Shown here: positions 53,497 to 62,168 of the stretch, piece after piece
Layout of the letters: every line of letters begins with the position of its first letter
How positions within the stretch are numbered: the first letter of the stretch is position 1
NCBI RefSeq assembly: GCF_003858645.1
Contig: NZ_RQJP01000001.1
Location: 434,001 to 498,000, forward strand
Length of the DNA: 64,000 bases
Direction of reading: 5' to 3'
Source of the DNA: Larkinella knui
Lineage (GTDB): Bacteria > Bacteroidota > Bacteroidia > Cytophagales > Spirosomataceae
Notes under the pieces: model-generated
Seen by the model: only the letters and a program-made list of their open reading frames with translations
The model's database searches: none
Told to the model about the DNA's origin: nothing
Position numbers and translations under genes: made by a program

Positions 53497-55969
53497 GCGT
53501 GCGTATTCTTCACCCTCTTTTCTGCATCCCGTTATGATCCGCAATTACCTCAAAACGTCATTTCGCAACCTGACGAAAAATAAAGTCAGTGCGCTCATCA
53601 ACCTCTTCGGGCTTAGCCTGGGCGTAACCGCCTGTCTGATTATTTACCTCATTACGAACTATGAACTGAGTTACGACACGTTTCACGCCGATCGGGAGCG
53701 GATTTTTCGGTTGGTTGGAACCGAAACAAGGGGATCCAACGAGGAAACCCATCCGGTGGGATTTGTTCCCAACGCCGTTCCAAAGGGAGTTCGGGAAGAG
53801 ATCGCGGGACTGGAAACGGTGGCGGCTTTTCACAATATCAAATCGGCGGTTTTGATTCCGAATGGTACCGAAAAGCCGAAGAAGTTTGAAGAAGGAAAAC
53901 GCGACGTCAGCAATGAAGAAATTGTGGTTGCCGACCCGCAGTACTTTGCTGTTTTCAAGTACCAGTGGCTGGCGGGAAATCCCAAAACCGCCCTGAACGA
54001 GCCGTTTCAACTCGTGCTTTCGGAGCGAAAAGCCCGTACCTATTTCGGCGATCTGCCCCTCGAACAGATCCTCGGCAAAGAAGTCATCTACTGGGATTCG
54101 ATCCGGGTCAAGGTGTCCGGTATCGTAAAAGAGTGGGACAAACCGACCGATTTTACCTTCACGGATTTCATCTCCATGGCCACCGTTCGGAGCAGCAAGA
54201 TGAAAGAAAGCATCAATCTGGACGATTGGGAAGACATCTGGTCGTCATCACAGGCTTTTGTTAAATTACCGGAAGGCACCAGACCCGAGCAATTGACGGC
54301 TTCGTTTCAGCAATTTTCCAGTAAGCATTTTCAGAAGGATTTTAAGTTTATACCGGGTCTTCAACCCCTTTCCGATCTGCATTTTAATGAAGAGTACGGG
54401 GATAATTACACCCATAAAGCGCACCTGCCGACGCTCTATGGCATGATGGGCGTTGCCCTGTTTATTTTGCTGATTGCGGCCATCAACTTCATCAATTTAT
54501 CAACGGCCCAGTCGGTGCAGCGGGCCAAAGAAATTGGCGTTCGGAAAGTGCTGGGAAGCAGTCGGAAAAGCCTGGTTTTTCAGTTTTTGGGCGAAACAAC
54601 GCTGTTGACGCTCCTGGCCGTCGTCATCGCCCTGGCACTCGTCAGTCCTATTCTGACGGCTTTTCAATCGCTCACACCCAGGGGATTGACGTTTGATTTA
54701 TTCAGTCTTCAAACGCTGGTTTTTCTGCTGTCGGTAACCGTAACGACGTCGCTGCTGGCCGGTTTTTACCCTTCGCTGGTGCTGTCTTCGTACCTGCCGG
54801 CTTTGACCCTCAAAGGCCAAAGTGCGCTGAAAGGCGGTCAGAAAGGCTATTTGCGCAAGGGGTTGATTGTCTTTCAGTTTACGGTTTCGCTGGTGTTCAT
54901 CATCGCCACACTCATCGTTGACCGGCAACTCAGTTACATCCGCAACAAAGAACTCGGTTTTTCGAAAGATGCCATTGTTTCCATCGATGCGGGTCGGGTG
55001 GGCAAATCCGACATTCTGGCGGAGAAAATCAGGCAATTGTCCGGTGTCGAGCTGGTGTCGATGCAATGGTTTCCGCCAATGGGCTTAAGTTATATGATGA
55101 CCAAATTAAAATACACCGGCAAAACCGAAATCGAAACCGACGTGTCGGCCAAAATCGGGGATGAGAATTTTATTCCCTTATACGGTATTCGCCTGCTGGC
55201 GGGTCGGAATTACGTGAAAAGCGATTCACTCAAGGAATTTGTCATCAATGCGACGTACGCCAAAGTGCTGGGGTTCCAAAAACCGGCGGATGCGTTGAAT
55301 CAATTTCTGGATTTTCAGGGCCGGAAATACCCGATTGTCGGCGTCGTAGCTGATTTTCATGAGCAGTCTTTTCATGATAAAATCAACGCCACGTTTCTGG
55401 CTTATATGCCACGGCAAGCCCAAAATCTGGGGGTTAAATTAACGAGTAAAGGCAAGACAATGCGTGATTTGAAAGCAACCCTGGCGCAAATCGAGCAGCA
55501 ATGGAAGGAAGTCCATCCCGATAAAAAATTCGAGTACGAGTTCCTGGACGACCGCATTGCCAGACTGTACGAAAAAGAAGAAAAAACCAGTCGGCTGGTC
55601 AACACGGCAACGGGTATCGCCATTCTGATTTCCTGTATGGGTTTGTTTGGTCTGGCGACGTTTACGGCCGAGCAGCGCACGAAAGAAATCAGTATCCGGA
55701 AAGTGCTGGGCGCATCGGTTACCGGTATTGTTATGCTGCTGTCCGGAAACTTTCTCAAACTGGTGTTTATCGCCCTGATTCTGGCCGCGCCCGTTGCCTG
55801 GTGGGCCATGGATCAATGGCTGCAAAGCTTTGCCTACAAAGTGGGCATTGAATGGTGGATTTTCGCGCTGGCCGGGCTGATGGCGGTTGCGATTGCCTTA
55901 CTAACGATTAGTTTCCAGAGCATTCGGGCGGCTTTGACCAACCCGGTAAAAAGTTTAAGGAGCGAATAG
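53297..55969 (+). CDS. FtsX/MacB-type ABC transporter permease with prefix domain, 4 of 4
   Basis: An 890-residue protein. The prefix domain (FLEIVCAPHLFEEIQGDLYE) is shared with permease 3. The first span (LINLFGLSLGVTACLIIYLI), the larger first periplasmic domain, FtsX blocks AAINFINLSTAQSVQRAKEI plus GVRKVLGSSRKSLV and RTKEISIRKVLGASVTGIVM, and the C terminus NPVKSLRSE follow the family. It is the last gene of the array; a 149-base gap with a palindrome separates it from the unrelated aminotransferase. Confidence 0.92.
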   Translation: MSAKLPPRWAERFLEIVCAPHLFEEIQGDLYERFLRNARLFGISYARRQYAREVLSFLRPFALKRQPRAYSSPSFLHPVMIRNYLKTSFRNLTKNKVSALINLFGLSLGVTACLIIYLITNYELSYDTFHADRERIFRLVGTETRGSNEETHPVGFVPNAVPKGVREEIAGLETVAAFHNIKSAVLIPNGTEKPKKFEEGKRDVSNEEIVVADPQYFAVFKYQWLAGNPKTALNEPFQLVLSERKARTYFGDLPLEQILGKEVIYWDSIRVKVSGIVKEWDKPTDFTFTDFISMATVRSSKMKESINLDDWEDIWSSSQAFVKLPEGTRPEQLTASFQQFSSKHFQKDFKFIPGLQPLSDLHFNEEYGDNYTHKAHLPTLYGMMGVALFILLIAAINFINLSTAQSVQRAKEIGVRKVLGSSRKSLVFQFLGETTLLTLLAVVIALALVSPILTAFQSLTPRGLTFDLFSLQTLVFLLSVTVTTSLLAGFYPSLVLSSYLPALTLKGQSALKGGQKGYLRKGLIVFQFTVSLVFIIATLIVDRQLSYIRNKELGFSKDAIVSIDAGRVGKSDILAEKIRQLSGVELVSMQWFPPMGLSYMMTKLKYTGKTEIETDVSAKIGDENFIPLYGIRLLAGRNYVKSDSLKEFVINATYAKVLGFQKPADALNQFLDFQGRKYPIVGVVADFHEQSFHDKINATFLAYMPRQAQNLGVKLTSKGKTMRDLKATLAQIEQQWKEVHPDKKFEYEFLDDRIARLYEKEEKTSRLVNTATGIAILISCMGLFGLATFTAEQRTKEISIRKVLGASVTGIVMLLSGNFLKLVFIALILAAPVAWWAMDQWLQSFAYKVGIEWWIFALAGLMAVAIALLTISFQSIRAALTNPVKSLRSE

Positions 55970-55995
55970 GGAGTCTGAATGGCAAAATCGGCACG

Positions 55996-56089
55996 ATTAC
56001 ACGGATGAAATGATTTTCGGGATTTGTAAATCTGTACTTTTGCGTTTCTGTACGTTTTGTACGCGTCAAAATTACTTAATCCGTGTAAT
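55996..56089. repeat. inverted repeat attacacggat ... atccgtgtaat
   Basis: An exact 11-bp pair at 55996-56006 and 56079-56089 encloses 72 bases with a further gtacgttttgtac pair (56050-56062). It fills the gap after the permease array and could end its transcript, although there is no T-run. Confidence 0.55.
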
Positions 56090-56118
56090 TACCGTCGTTT
56101 CGGCGACCCAATTCAGAA

Positions 56119-57294
56119 ATGATCATTCCATTAGCTCACCGTGCCGGACAAACGCAGGAATATTACTTCTCGGTTAAACTGGCTGAGGTTCGTAAATTGC
56201 TAGCAGCCGGGCATGATGTGATTAACATCGGTATCGGTAATCCGGATATGATGCCGTCCGATACTACTCTTCAGGCACTGACCCATTCGGCGCAGCAACC
56301 CAATGCTCACGGGTATCAGTCCTACAAAGGAACGCCCGGTTTTCGAAACGCCATTGCCGGTTATTACGCGCACACCTATCGGGTTACGCTGGATCCTGAA
56401 ACCGAAATTTTACCACTTCTGGGTTCAAAAGAAGGCATTACTCACATTTCGCTGACCTATCTGAACGAAGGTGACGAGGTTCTGGTGCCGGAACTGGGCT
56501 ATCCGGCTTATAATGCCGTGAGCAAAATGGTGGGAGCACACGTGCGGAATTATCCCCTGCTGGAAAACCAGGGCTGGCAACCGGATTGGGAAGCGATGGA
56601 AGAATTGGTGTCTGACAATGCGAAGATTCTCTGGCTGAATTACCCGCACATGCCCACGGGTGCTCCGGCCACGCAGAAGTTATTCGAGCAGGCTGTCCGG
56701 TTTGCCTACGATTACAGCCTGCTGCTTTGCCACGATAATCCGTATAGCCTGGTTCTGAATAAAAAACCGCCCATCAGTCTGCTCTCCATCGACGGCGCCA
56801 AAGACGTTGTGATCGAATTGAACTCGATGAGCAAGTCGCACAACATGGCGGGTTGGCGGGTTGGCTGGATGGCATCCTCGAAACCGTACATCGATGCGGT
56901 TTTGTCGATCAAAAGCAATGTTGATTCGGGGATGTTCAAACCGGTGATGGACGCAGCGGCCGAGGCTCTTACCAATCCGGATTCGTGGCATGAGGCCCGC
57001 AATGCCGTGTATGAAGGCCGACTGGAAGCCGCCACGGCTTTTCTGGATGCGCTGAACTGCACCTATACCAACGACCAGGAGGGTATGTTTTTGTGGGCCA
57101 AACTGCCGGAATCCATTGAATCGGCGGAAAGTCTGGTGGACGATCTGCTCTACAACAAGCACATTTTCATTGCCCCCGGTTTTATCTTCGGCCCGAAAGG
57201 GGCGCGGTACATCCGGCTCTCGTTGTGCATGCCGAAAGAACGAATTTGGGAAGCCGTACAAAGAATCTCAAACCAAAACCCTGATTACCTCTGA
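56119..57294 (+). CDS. class I/II PLP aminotransferase, probably aromatic amino acid biosynthesis
   Basis: A 391-residue fold-type-I aminotransferase. The PLP lysine is Lys239 in LNSMSKSHNMAGWRVGW, the ring aspartate is Asp206 in CHDNPYS, and the substrate-carboxylate arginine lies in GARYIRLSLCMP. The usual NPxNPTG motif appears as NYPHMPTGA. Sequence is of the LL-diaminopimelate-aminotransferase-like branch, but the prephenate dehydrogenase gene directly downstream on the same strand suggests that it supplies tyrosine or phenylalanine from the keto acid. Both roles are known for this branch. The last residues (NPDYL) are encoded by a dispersed palindromic repeat. Confidence 0.88.
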   Translation: MIIPLAHRAGQTQEYYFSVKLAEVRKLLAAGHDVINIGIGNPDMMPSDTTLQALTHSAQQPNAHGYQSYKGTPGFRNAIAGYYAHTYRVTLDPETEILPLLGSKEGITHISLTYLNEGDEVLVPELGYPAYNAVSKMVGAHVRNYPLLENQGWQPDWEAMEELVSDNAKILWLNYPHMPTGAPATQKLFEQAVRFAYDYSLLLCHDNPYSLVLNKKPPISLLSIDGAKDVVIELNSMSKSHNMAGWRVGWMASSKPYIDAVLSIKSNVDSGMFKPVMDAAAEALTNPDSWHEARNAVYEGRLEAATAFLDALNCTYTNDQEGMFLWAKLPESIESAESLVDDLLYNKHIFIAPGFIFGPKGARYIRLSLCMPKERIWEAVQRISNQNPDYL

Positions 57295-57362
57295 TACTCC
57301 CTGATTAACTCTGTGTAATAATTGTTTCTCAGAGTTGACCAGGGAGCATCAGAGGTAATCAG
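57281..57362. repeat. 33-bp inverted repeat, ctctgat/aactctg family, overlapping gene end
   Basis: Arms at 57281-57313 and 57330-57362 match in 30 of 33 positions. The left arm contains the last codons and the stop of the aminotransferase gene; the right arm ends 11 bases before the prephenate dehydrogenase start. It is related to the element at 26204-26277. Confidence 0.8.
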
Positions 57363-57372
57363 AGAAAAGACT

Positions 57373-58230
57373 ATGAAAATCACGATTGTGGGTGTGGGTT
57401 TATTGGGCGGGTCGTTCGCGCTGGCGGTTCGGGAGAAATATCCGAAAGCCCGGTTTGTCGGCGTGGATGCTTCGCCGGTGCATGGAAAACTGGCGTTGGC
57501 CAAAGGCCTTGTCGATGAAATGAAGCCGCTGGACGAAGCCATCGCGGTGAGCGATCTGGTGGTTCTGGCAACCCCGGTCAATATCATTCTGGAATTGCTG
57601 CCCCAGGTTCTGGATCAATTGCCGAAAGGCGCAACCGTCACGGATCTGGGTTCAACCAAAGAGTTGATCTGCCAACTGGTTGACAATCATCCGAAACGAT
57701 CGCAGTTTGTCGCCATCCACCCGATGGCGGGAACCGAAAATTCGGGTCCGGGGGCGGCTTTTCGGGAGTTGCTGCCCGGCAAAAACCTCATCATTTGCGA
57801 CCGGGAGAAAAGCGATTCCGATAGCCTGAAACTGGTGGAAGCCCTGTTTAGCGACATTGGGATGAAACTCTTTTACATGAGTCCGCAGGAACACGATCTG
57901 CACCTGGCCTACGTTTCGCACCTGAGCCACATCAGTGCTTTCGCGCTGGGACTGACGGTATTGGAAAAGGAAAAAGACGAGCAGGCGATTTTCGATATGG
58001 CCAGTACCGGTTTCAGTTCAACGGTGCGCCTGGCAAAAAGTTCTCCGCAAATGTGGGCACCGATTTTCGACCAGAATCGCACAAATGTGTCGCAGGCGCT
58101 GGCGGATTACATCGAGTTTCTGCAACAGTTCAAGGCCGTCATCGACGATCAGAATTTGCAGGATTCGTTTGAGTTTATGGCCAAAGCCAACCAGATCCGG
58201 CGGGTTCTGGAAGGAATTGATCGGAAGTGA
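57373..58230 (+). CDS. tyrA: prephenate dehydrogenase
   Basis: The ATG at 57373 starts directly with the NAD(P)-binding motif (MKITIVGVGLLGGSFALAVR); an open frame extends upstream only into the repeat. The 285-residue protein has the TyrA catalytic markers VTDLGSTKELICQLV and IHPMAGTENSGPGAA (catalytic His in HPMAG), then LAYVSHLSHISAFAL. It converts prephenate to 4-hydroxyphenylpyruvate in tyrosine biosynthesis. No ACT or chorismate-mutase domain is fused to it. It follows the aminotransferase and probably forms an operon with it across the hairpin. Confidence 0.95.
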   Translation: MKITIVGVGLLGGSFALAVREKYPKARFVGVDASPVHGKLALAKGLVDEMKPLDEAIAVSDLVVLATPVNIILELLPQVLDQLPKGATVTDLGSTKELICQLVDNHPKRSQFVAIHPMAGTENSGPGAAFRELLPGKNLIICDREKSDSDSLKLVEALFSDIGMKLFYMSPQEHDLHLAYVSHLSHISAFALGLTVLEKEKDEQAIFDMASTGFSSTVRLAKSSPQMWAPIFDQNRTNVSQALADYIEFLQQFKAVIDDQNLQDSFEFMAKANQIRRVLEGIDRK

Positions 58231-58322
58231 TGGGAACACGGATTCAGTGGATTGGACGGATCCGAACGGATTTTTTTATCGGTGCAAATCCGTCCAATCC
58301 GTTACATCCCTGTTCCCATCAC
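58227..58322. terminator. long bidirectional hairpin between convergent genes
   Basis: Arms of 35 bases at 58227-58261 and 58288-58322 match in 30 positions. The left arm begins in the tyrA stop codon and the right arm ends in the stop region of the convergent GTPase gene, so the whole space is one palindrome. A run of seven T lies in the loop. Confidence 0.75.
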
Positions 58323-59560
58323 GTCCTTCGTTCGCCCTCAAACACCTGCTTTGCTTTTTCGATGCTTGTCTTCTGAACAAAATGAGCAATGGCGGCTTTT
58401 CCAATACCCAGGGTTGCCGTGGTGGCAATACCGGCGGAAATCACACTGCCTCCGCCCGGAAACAGGAATTTGATGGACGCCCGGGCAAGCTCGCGCAGAA
58501 CCAGCCCGGCACTGATGGTTGCGCCGATGGCCGTCAGGAACTCTTTCGCACTTTCGGTACTCAATTGTCGCCCGGATACGTAGGCAATGGCGATGATGAG
58601 CGTGATTTGCAACGACGTGATCGGAATAATATCGCCCAACGGAATGGGAACGGCGGCAATGCCACCACAAATGGCCGCGACCACCTGCGTCAGGCGGTTC
58701 GAAATCGATTCCTGTAACGTACGCATCTGGCTCAGGCGGGCAAATTCCAGTTTTCCTTCTTTCGGTAATTCATTATACAGGTAGTCGAGTAACTTGTCGA
58801 TTCGCCAGCGTTCATCGGTGCGGAGTATGTCATTTTTCCAGGATTGATACGACGACACGCCCAATACCGTCACCAGCTGCTCTTTGAGCACAGGGTCGGC
58901 CATGAATTTGGTAATCAGCATATTTTCGATGACCACCACCCGCTGTAGTTTCTCGTTCAGGTCGTCCAGATTTTCTCCCTCCGGTTTGTGCAAGTGCACA
59001 TTTTTGGGTTCGAGCGTATCGCAGTGCGTTGCTACCACCAGAATGGGCGGACGGTATTTGTGGACTTTTTCGACTGTTTTACTGATTTCCTTCAGGGCTT
59101 CGAGATCATGGTCGATACCCGCATCGGCTTCGGTGGCTTTGATCAGAAACAGGATCATATCGGGTGCTTTCTGGGTCAGGGCCGCCATGATCGACTCGAT
59201 GGGCGAAGCCGCTGCATCAGCCTCGCTGGGCCGCGACCCTTCCTGTAAACCCCGGGTGTCCAGAATTTCGATGGTTCCCAAACCGCTTGAAAACGGCCAC
59301 CAGGTAGCCTCACCGGTTTGGGCTTTTTCGTGACCGACTTCGGCCACCTTCCGACCAAAAATCGCGTTGATCAGCGACGATTTTCCGCTTCCCCGCCGTC
59401 CCACCAGCGCAAACCGGGGCGAGCGGGTTTCGACAAGCAGCTGCCGAAACTCACTGATTTGATGGCGGACGTCTTTACCAACCGATTCCGGTAGGCGGTC
59501 CAGCAAGGATTCCAGCTTTTGGAGAACCTCACTGATTTGGGATTGCAGGGGTACGCTCAT
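58319..59560 (-). CDS. dynamin/Era-like GTPase with C-terminal DUF697 membrane domain
   Basis: The ATG at 59558-59560 gives 413 residues. The G domain has a P-loop (GRRGSGKSS at about 54-62), the switch-II motif DTRG at 101-104, and a G4 motif ATHCD near 178-181, where the usual lysine of (N/T)KxD is replaced by His. The C-terminal third is the DUF697 domain with hydrophobic helices (AAVPIPLGDIIPITSLQITL, GATISAGLVLRELARA, GGGSVISAGIATTATLGIGK), which also occur in YcjF/TerY-type envelope-stress proteins. It probably associates with the inner membrane. Role is unknown. It is convergent with tyrA. Confidence 0.88.
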   Translation of the reverse strand: MSVPLQSQISEVLQKLESLLDRLPESVGKDVRHQISEFRQLLVETRSPRFALVGRRGSGKSSLINAIFGRKVAEVGHEKAQTGEATWWPFSSGLGTIEILDTRGLQEGSRPSEADAAASPIESIMAALTQKAPDMILFLIKATEADAGIDHDLEALKEISKTVEKVHKYRPPILVVATHCDTLEPKNVHLHKPEGENLDDLNEKLQRVVVIENMLITKFMADPVLKEQLVTVLGVSSYQSWKNDILRTDERWRIDKLLDYLYNELPKEGKLEFARLSQMRTLQESISNRLTQVVAAICGGIAAVPIPLGDIIPITSLQITLIIAIAYVSGRQLSTESAKEFLTAIGATISAGLVLRELARASIKFLFPGGGSVISAGIATTATLGIGKAAIAHFVQKTSIEKAKQVFEGERRT

Positions 59561-59908
59561 AGTACTCAATGATAGGTAAAACAGGTGGTATCTTGAAGGT
59601 AAACTACATCACTGGTCAATTAGCCGGAATCATCTGCATTATTTTTGTTTGGATGACCCTGGAGGCCATCTCGATGGTCTCGTGAGGCCCGATGAGGTCC
59701 GGGGATTTCAAATCCCCGATTTATGGAATTTTTCGATCCGCCTAATACCCCGGACGTTGTCCGGGGCTAATGATTGTCAGCCCTTTGGGCTTGTGTTGTT
59801 GAAGGGGTATTGGTTTTGGGAGACGGGTAAATCAAAAAAACAGGATAACTTCCAACGGTTCAGGTTACTACGGGGTCTACCCTCTAAACGACCAAACCCC
59901 GATCTACT
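59561..59908. other. 348-base gap containing a multi-hairpin repeat element
   Basis: I see no credible gene here. The right half (59700-59811) holds a nested set of palindromes described separately. The left half should include the promoter for the GTPase gene; no clear motif is visible. Confidence 0.6.
59700..59811. repeat. nested palindromic element, candidate dispersed repeat
   Basis: cggggattt/aaatccccg (59700-59718), ccccggac/gtccgggg (59748-59755 with 59759-59766), agccc/gggct (59779-59791) and an outer aatacccc/ggggtatt pair (59744-59751 with 59804-59811) form a compact cloverleaf-like structure. The density of perfect pairs and the absence of coding sequence suggest a REP-like or miniature mobile element. 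Confidence 0.6.
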
Positions 59909-60685
59909 ATGAAAAAACGACTCCTTCTGCTGCTTTCCGCTTCCTTCTGGTTGGCCTGCCAGCCCAATGATTCGGCTGATTTTGGGATTGAACCCGGCGG
60001 AAATACCTACAATGACGAAGCGGCACCAAAACGGAAACTGTTTTGTAACGGCACCAATTGTGACAGCCCCAACAACTTCGAGCAGTATTCTTATAACGCG
60101 GACGGAAAACTAACGCGGATCGAGTACATCGGGCGGGTTGCCAGTGGAAAAACCGAGACGTACGCCTATGTTGAATATACCTACAATCAGAAGGGTCAGC
60201 TTCTGGGTAAAACCCGGTTTGGGAAGTATGGTGATGATGCCGGGTGGGTCGCCTACGATGAGTCTGAATATGAGTATGCGGATGGGGTTTTAAAAACCGA
60301 GCTGAATTATTTTAACCAGCGAAACCCGGAGAAAAGGGTCCTGACGGGCCTGAGCGAATACAGGTTCGAGGACGGTAAAATCGTGGAACAGAAATGGTTT
60401 GATGCCAACAGAAAGTTAAACCGCCGGGTGGTTAATGACTACAAAGACAATGTCCTGATTCGTGAAACCTGGTATTCGGATACCGACAAAATTACCCGGT
60501 TATTTACCCATTCGTTTGCGGGAAATCGTCGGCAGATCAGCGAACATATGCCCAACAGCAACGACCAGATTGCCCTGATTGAAAAAACGTATGACAAACA
60601 GGGACGGCTTTCTACGGAAGAAACCAAGGTAAACAATCCGTTGCTCTGTGCCATGGTCGCGGGAATCATCCGGTATGAATACTGA
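59909..60685 (+). CDS. lipoprotein with YD/MORN-like repeats
   Basis: A 258-residue lipoprotein (LLSASFWLACQ, lipid Cys at 17). The body consists of repeating strands with the pattern YxYNADGKLTRIEY, YTYNQKGQLLGKTRF, SEYEYADGVLKTELNY, YRFEDGKIVEQKWF and KTYDKQGRLSTEETK, resembling the YD repeats of RHS/YwqK-like proteins. A pair of close cysteines (LFCNGTNCDSP) may form a disulphide after export. No toxin or protease domain is attached. Function is unknown, probably surface-exposed or periplasmic. An intrinsic terminator follows. Confidence 0.8.
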   Translation: MKKRLLLLLSASFWLACQPNDSADFGIEPGGNTYNDEAAPKRKLFCNGTNCDSPNNFEQYSYNADGKLTRIEYIGRVASGKTETYAYVEYTYNQKGQLLGKTRFGKYGDDAGWVAYDESEYEYADGVLKTELNYFNQRNPEKRVLTGLSEYRFEDGKIVEQKWFDANRKLNRRVVNDYKDNVLIRETWYSDTDKITRLFTHSFAGNRRQISEHMPNSNDQIALIEKTYDKQGRLSTEETKVNNPLLCAMVAGIIRYEY

Positions 60686-60715
60686 CGCTGTATCCTTGGC
60701 TACAGCTGTTGACAA

Positions 60716-60740
60716 AAAGGCAATCCCCTGGATTGCCTTT
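60716..60740 (+). terminator. rho-independent terminator
   Basis: aaaggcaatcc pairs perfectly with ggattgccttt around a three-base loop and is followed by cttttttact, 31 bases after the stop of the lipoprotein gene. Confidence 0.9.
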
Positions 60741-60857
60741 CTTTTTTACTCGCCTGACAAATCATCCGGTTTGGGCGGTATTTCTTCCGGTTCGCTCAAG
60801 TAAAAAAAGCCGGGGAGCAAACGTTTTTTTGCTTTGTACATGAATTTCGATTCGTGT

Positions 60858-62168
60858 ATGAAAAAAGCATTCATCGTTCTGTTGTTGATCGTCAGCCGTG
60901 AGCTGGGAGCGCAGACCGTTCTTCGGACGGTGCAGGACGCCATTCAGCTGGCCCGTCAGCGAAACCCGGATCTGACGATTGCCCGCCAAAACCGCGTTAC
61001 CCAGGATCAGCAACGCGCCGTTTCCCAAGCCCTGCTTTTGCCAACGGCCCGGGCTTTCTCCAATCTGGATTACAATTATGCCCTGCCGACGCAATTGATT
61101 CCGGCCGAATTTCTGGGTGGAAAGCCCGGCGAATTCCGGTCGCTGCAGTTTGGCGTTCCGTTCAATTTGACAGCGGGGGTGGAGGTGACGATGCCCATCC
61201 TGAGTCGTCCAAACCGCCTGGACGTTGGAGTAGCCAGTCAGAATCTGCGGATTATCGACGACCAGAATCTGGTGTTGCAGGATGAAGCCTCGACGCAGGT
61301 AGCCCGATTTTACCACGCGACTTTGCTGACCCGCTCGGCCATCGACATCACCCGCCGAAACGTTGCCAACGCCGACACCATTTCGACCATCGCCCGGCAG
61401 CGGCTGGAAAAAGGCCAGATTGAACCGCTGGAATACAACCGGCTGCAATCCATCCGGCTGACGGCGGAGGATGTTCTGCGGCAAAATGAACTCACTTATA
61501 TCCGCAATCTGAATCAAATGAAGGTGTTATTGGGACTCACTTTGTCGGATTCGCTGGTGCTGGAACAGGACTTTGAGGCCGTGACGCAAACCGGTTTTTC
61601 CGTTTCGACCAGTTTTGGCGAACGCCCGCAGGTGACGGTTCGGCGGTCGCAACTGGAGCTGTTCCGGCAGCAACTGAACCGGGAAAATGCCCTGCGCTGG
61701 CCGACGCTTTCGGTCTATGCGCGGTATTCGGCGCAGGCCCAGCGGAAGCAGTTCAATTTTTTTGATTTTAGCCAGAAGTGGTTTCCCATTGGGGTCGCCG
61801 GTTTGCAACTCAACATTCCCATTTATTCGGGCGGTTTGCGATTGGCGAACCTGACCCGCGCCCGGCTTCGGATTGAACAGGCCCAGGCCGAACTGGCTTA
61901 TGAGCAGACGCGGGCGGAGGCCGATCAGAAGGATGTGGTGAATACGTATAACCAGGCCGTCAGCTCACTGAATTTTAATCGTCAGAATTACGAGTTAAAC
62001 GAACAAAATACCCGAATCGCGCTGATTAAATACCGGGCGGGCATCTTTGCGTATGACCAGTATTTGAACGTTTTCAATGAAGCACTGAACGCCCAAAACC
62101 GCTACCTGAATACTTTGTCAAATGTATTTATCTATCAGACGATTTTGCAGATTAGAAATGGACACTGA
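60858..62168 (+). CDS. TolC-family outer-membrane efflux protein
   Basis: The ATG at 60858 gives a signal peptide (VSRELGAQ, cleavage near 17) and 436 residues; the frame is open for eight more codons upstream. It shows the twofold OEP repeat: helical segment TVQDAIQLARQRNPDLTIAR, barrel strands, then a second repeat (SFGERPQVTVRRSQLELFRQ, QKWFPIGVAGLQLNIPIYSG, LRIEQAQAELAYEQTRAEAD). It forms the outer-membrane tunnel for the pump made with the two genes downstream. Its end overlaps the adaptor gene by 11 bases. Confidence 0.93.
   Translation: MKKAFIVLLLIVSRELGAQTVLRTVQDAIQLARQRNPDLTIARQNRVTQDQQRAVSQALLLPTARAFSNLDYNYALPTQLIPAEFLGGKPGEFRSLQFGVPFNLTAGVEVTMPILSRPNRLDVGVASQNLRIIDDQNLVLQDEASTQVARFYHATLLTRSAIDITRRNVANADTISTIARQRLEKGQIEPLEYNRLQSIRLTAEDVLRQNELTYIRNLNQMKVLLGLTLSDSLVLEQDFEAVTQTGFSVSTSFGERPQVTVRRSQLELFRQQLNRENALRWPTLSVYARYSAQAQRKQFNFFDFSQKWFPIGVAGLQLNIPIYSGGLRLANLTRARLRIEQAQAELAYEQTRAEADQKDVVNTYNQAVSSLNFNRQNYELNEQNTRIALIKYRAGIFAYDQYLNVFNEALNAQNRYLNTLSNVFIYQTILQIRNGH

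Noticed and set aside
45218-55969. Transposon origin of the tandem permeases
   Set aside because: No transposase, terminal repeat or target duplication is seen. Direct repeats are internal to the array and explained by duplication or conversion.
58085-58717. 210-codon plus-strand open frame crossing the tyrA end and the hairpin
   Set aside because: It is in another frame of tyrA and antisense to the GTPase gene, and has no start signal or domain.
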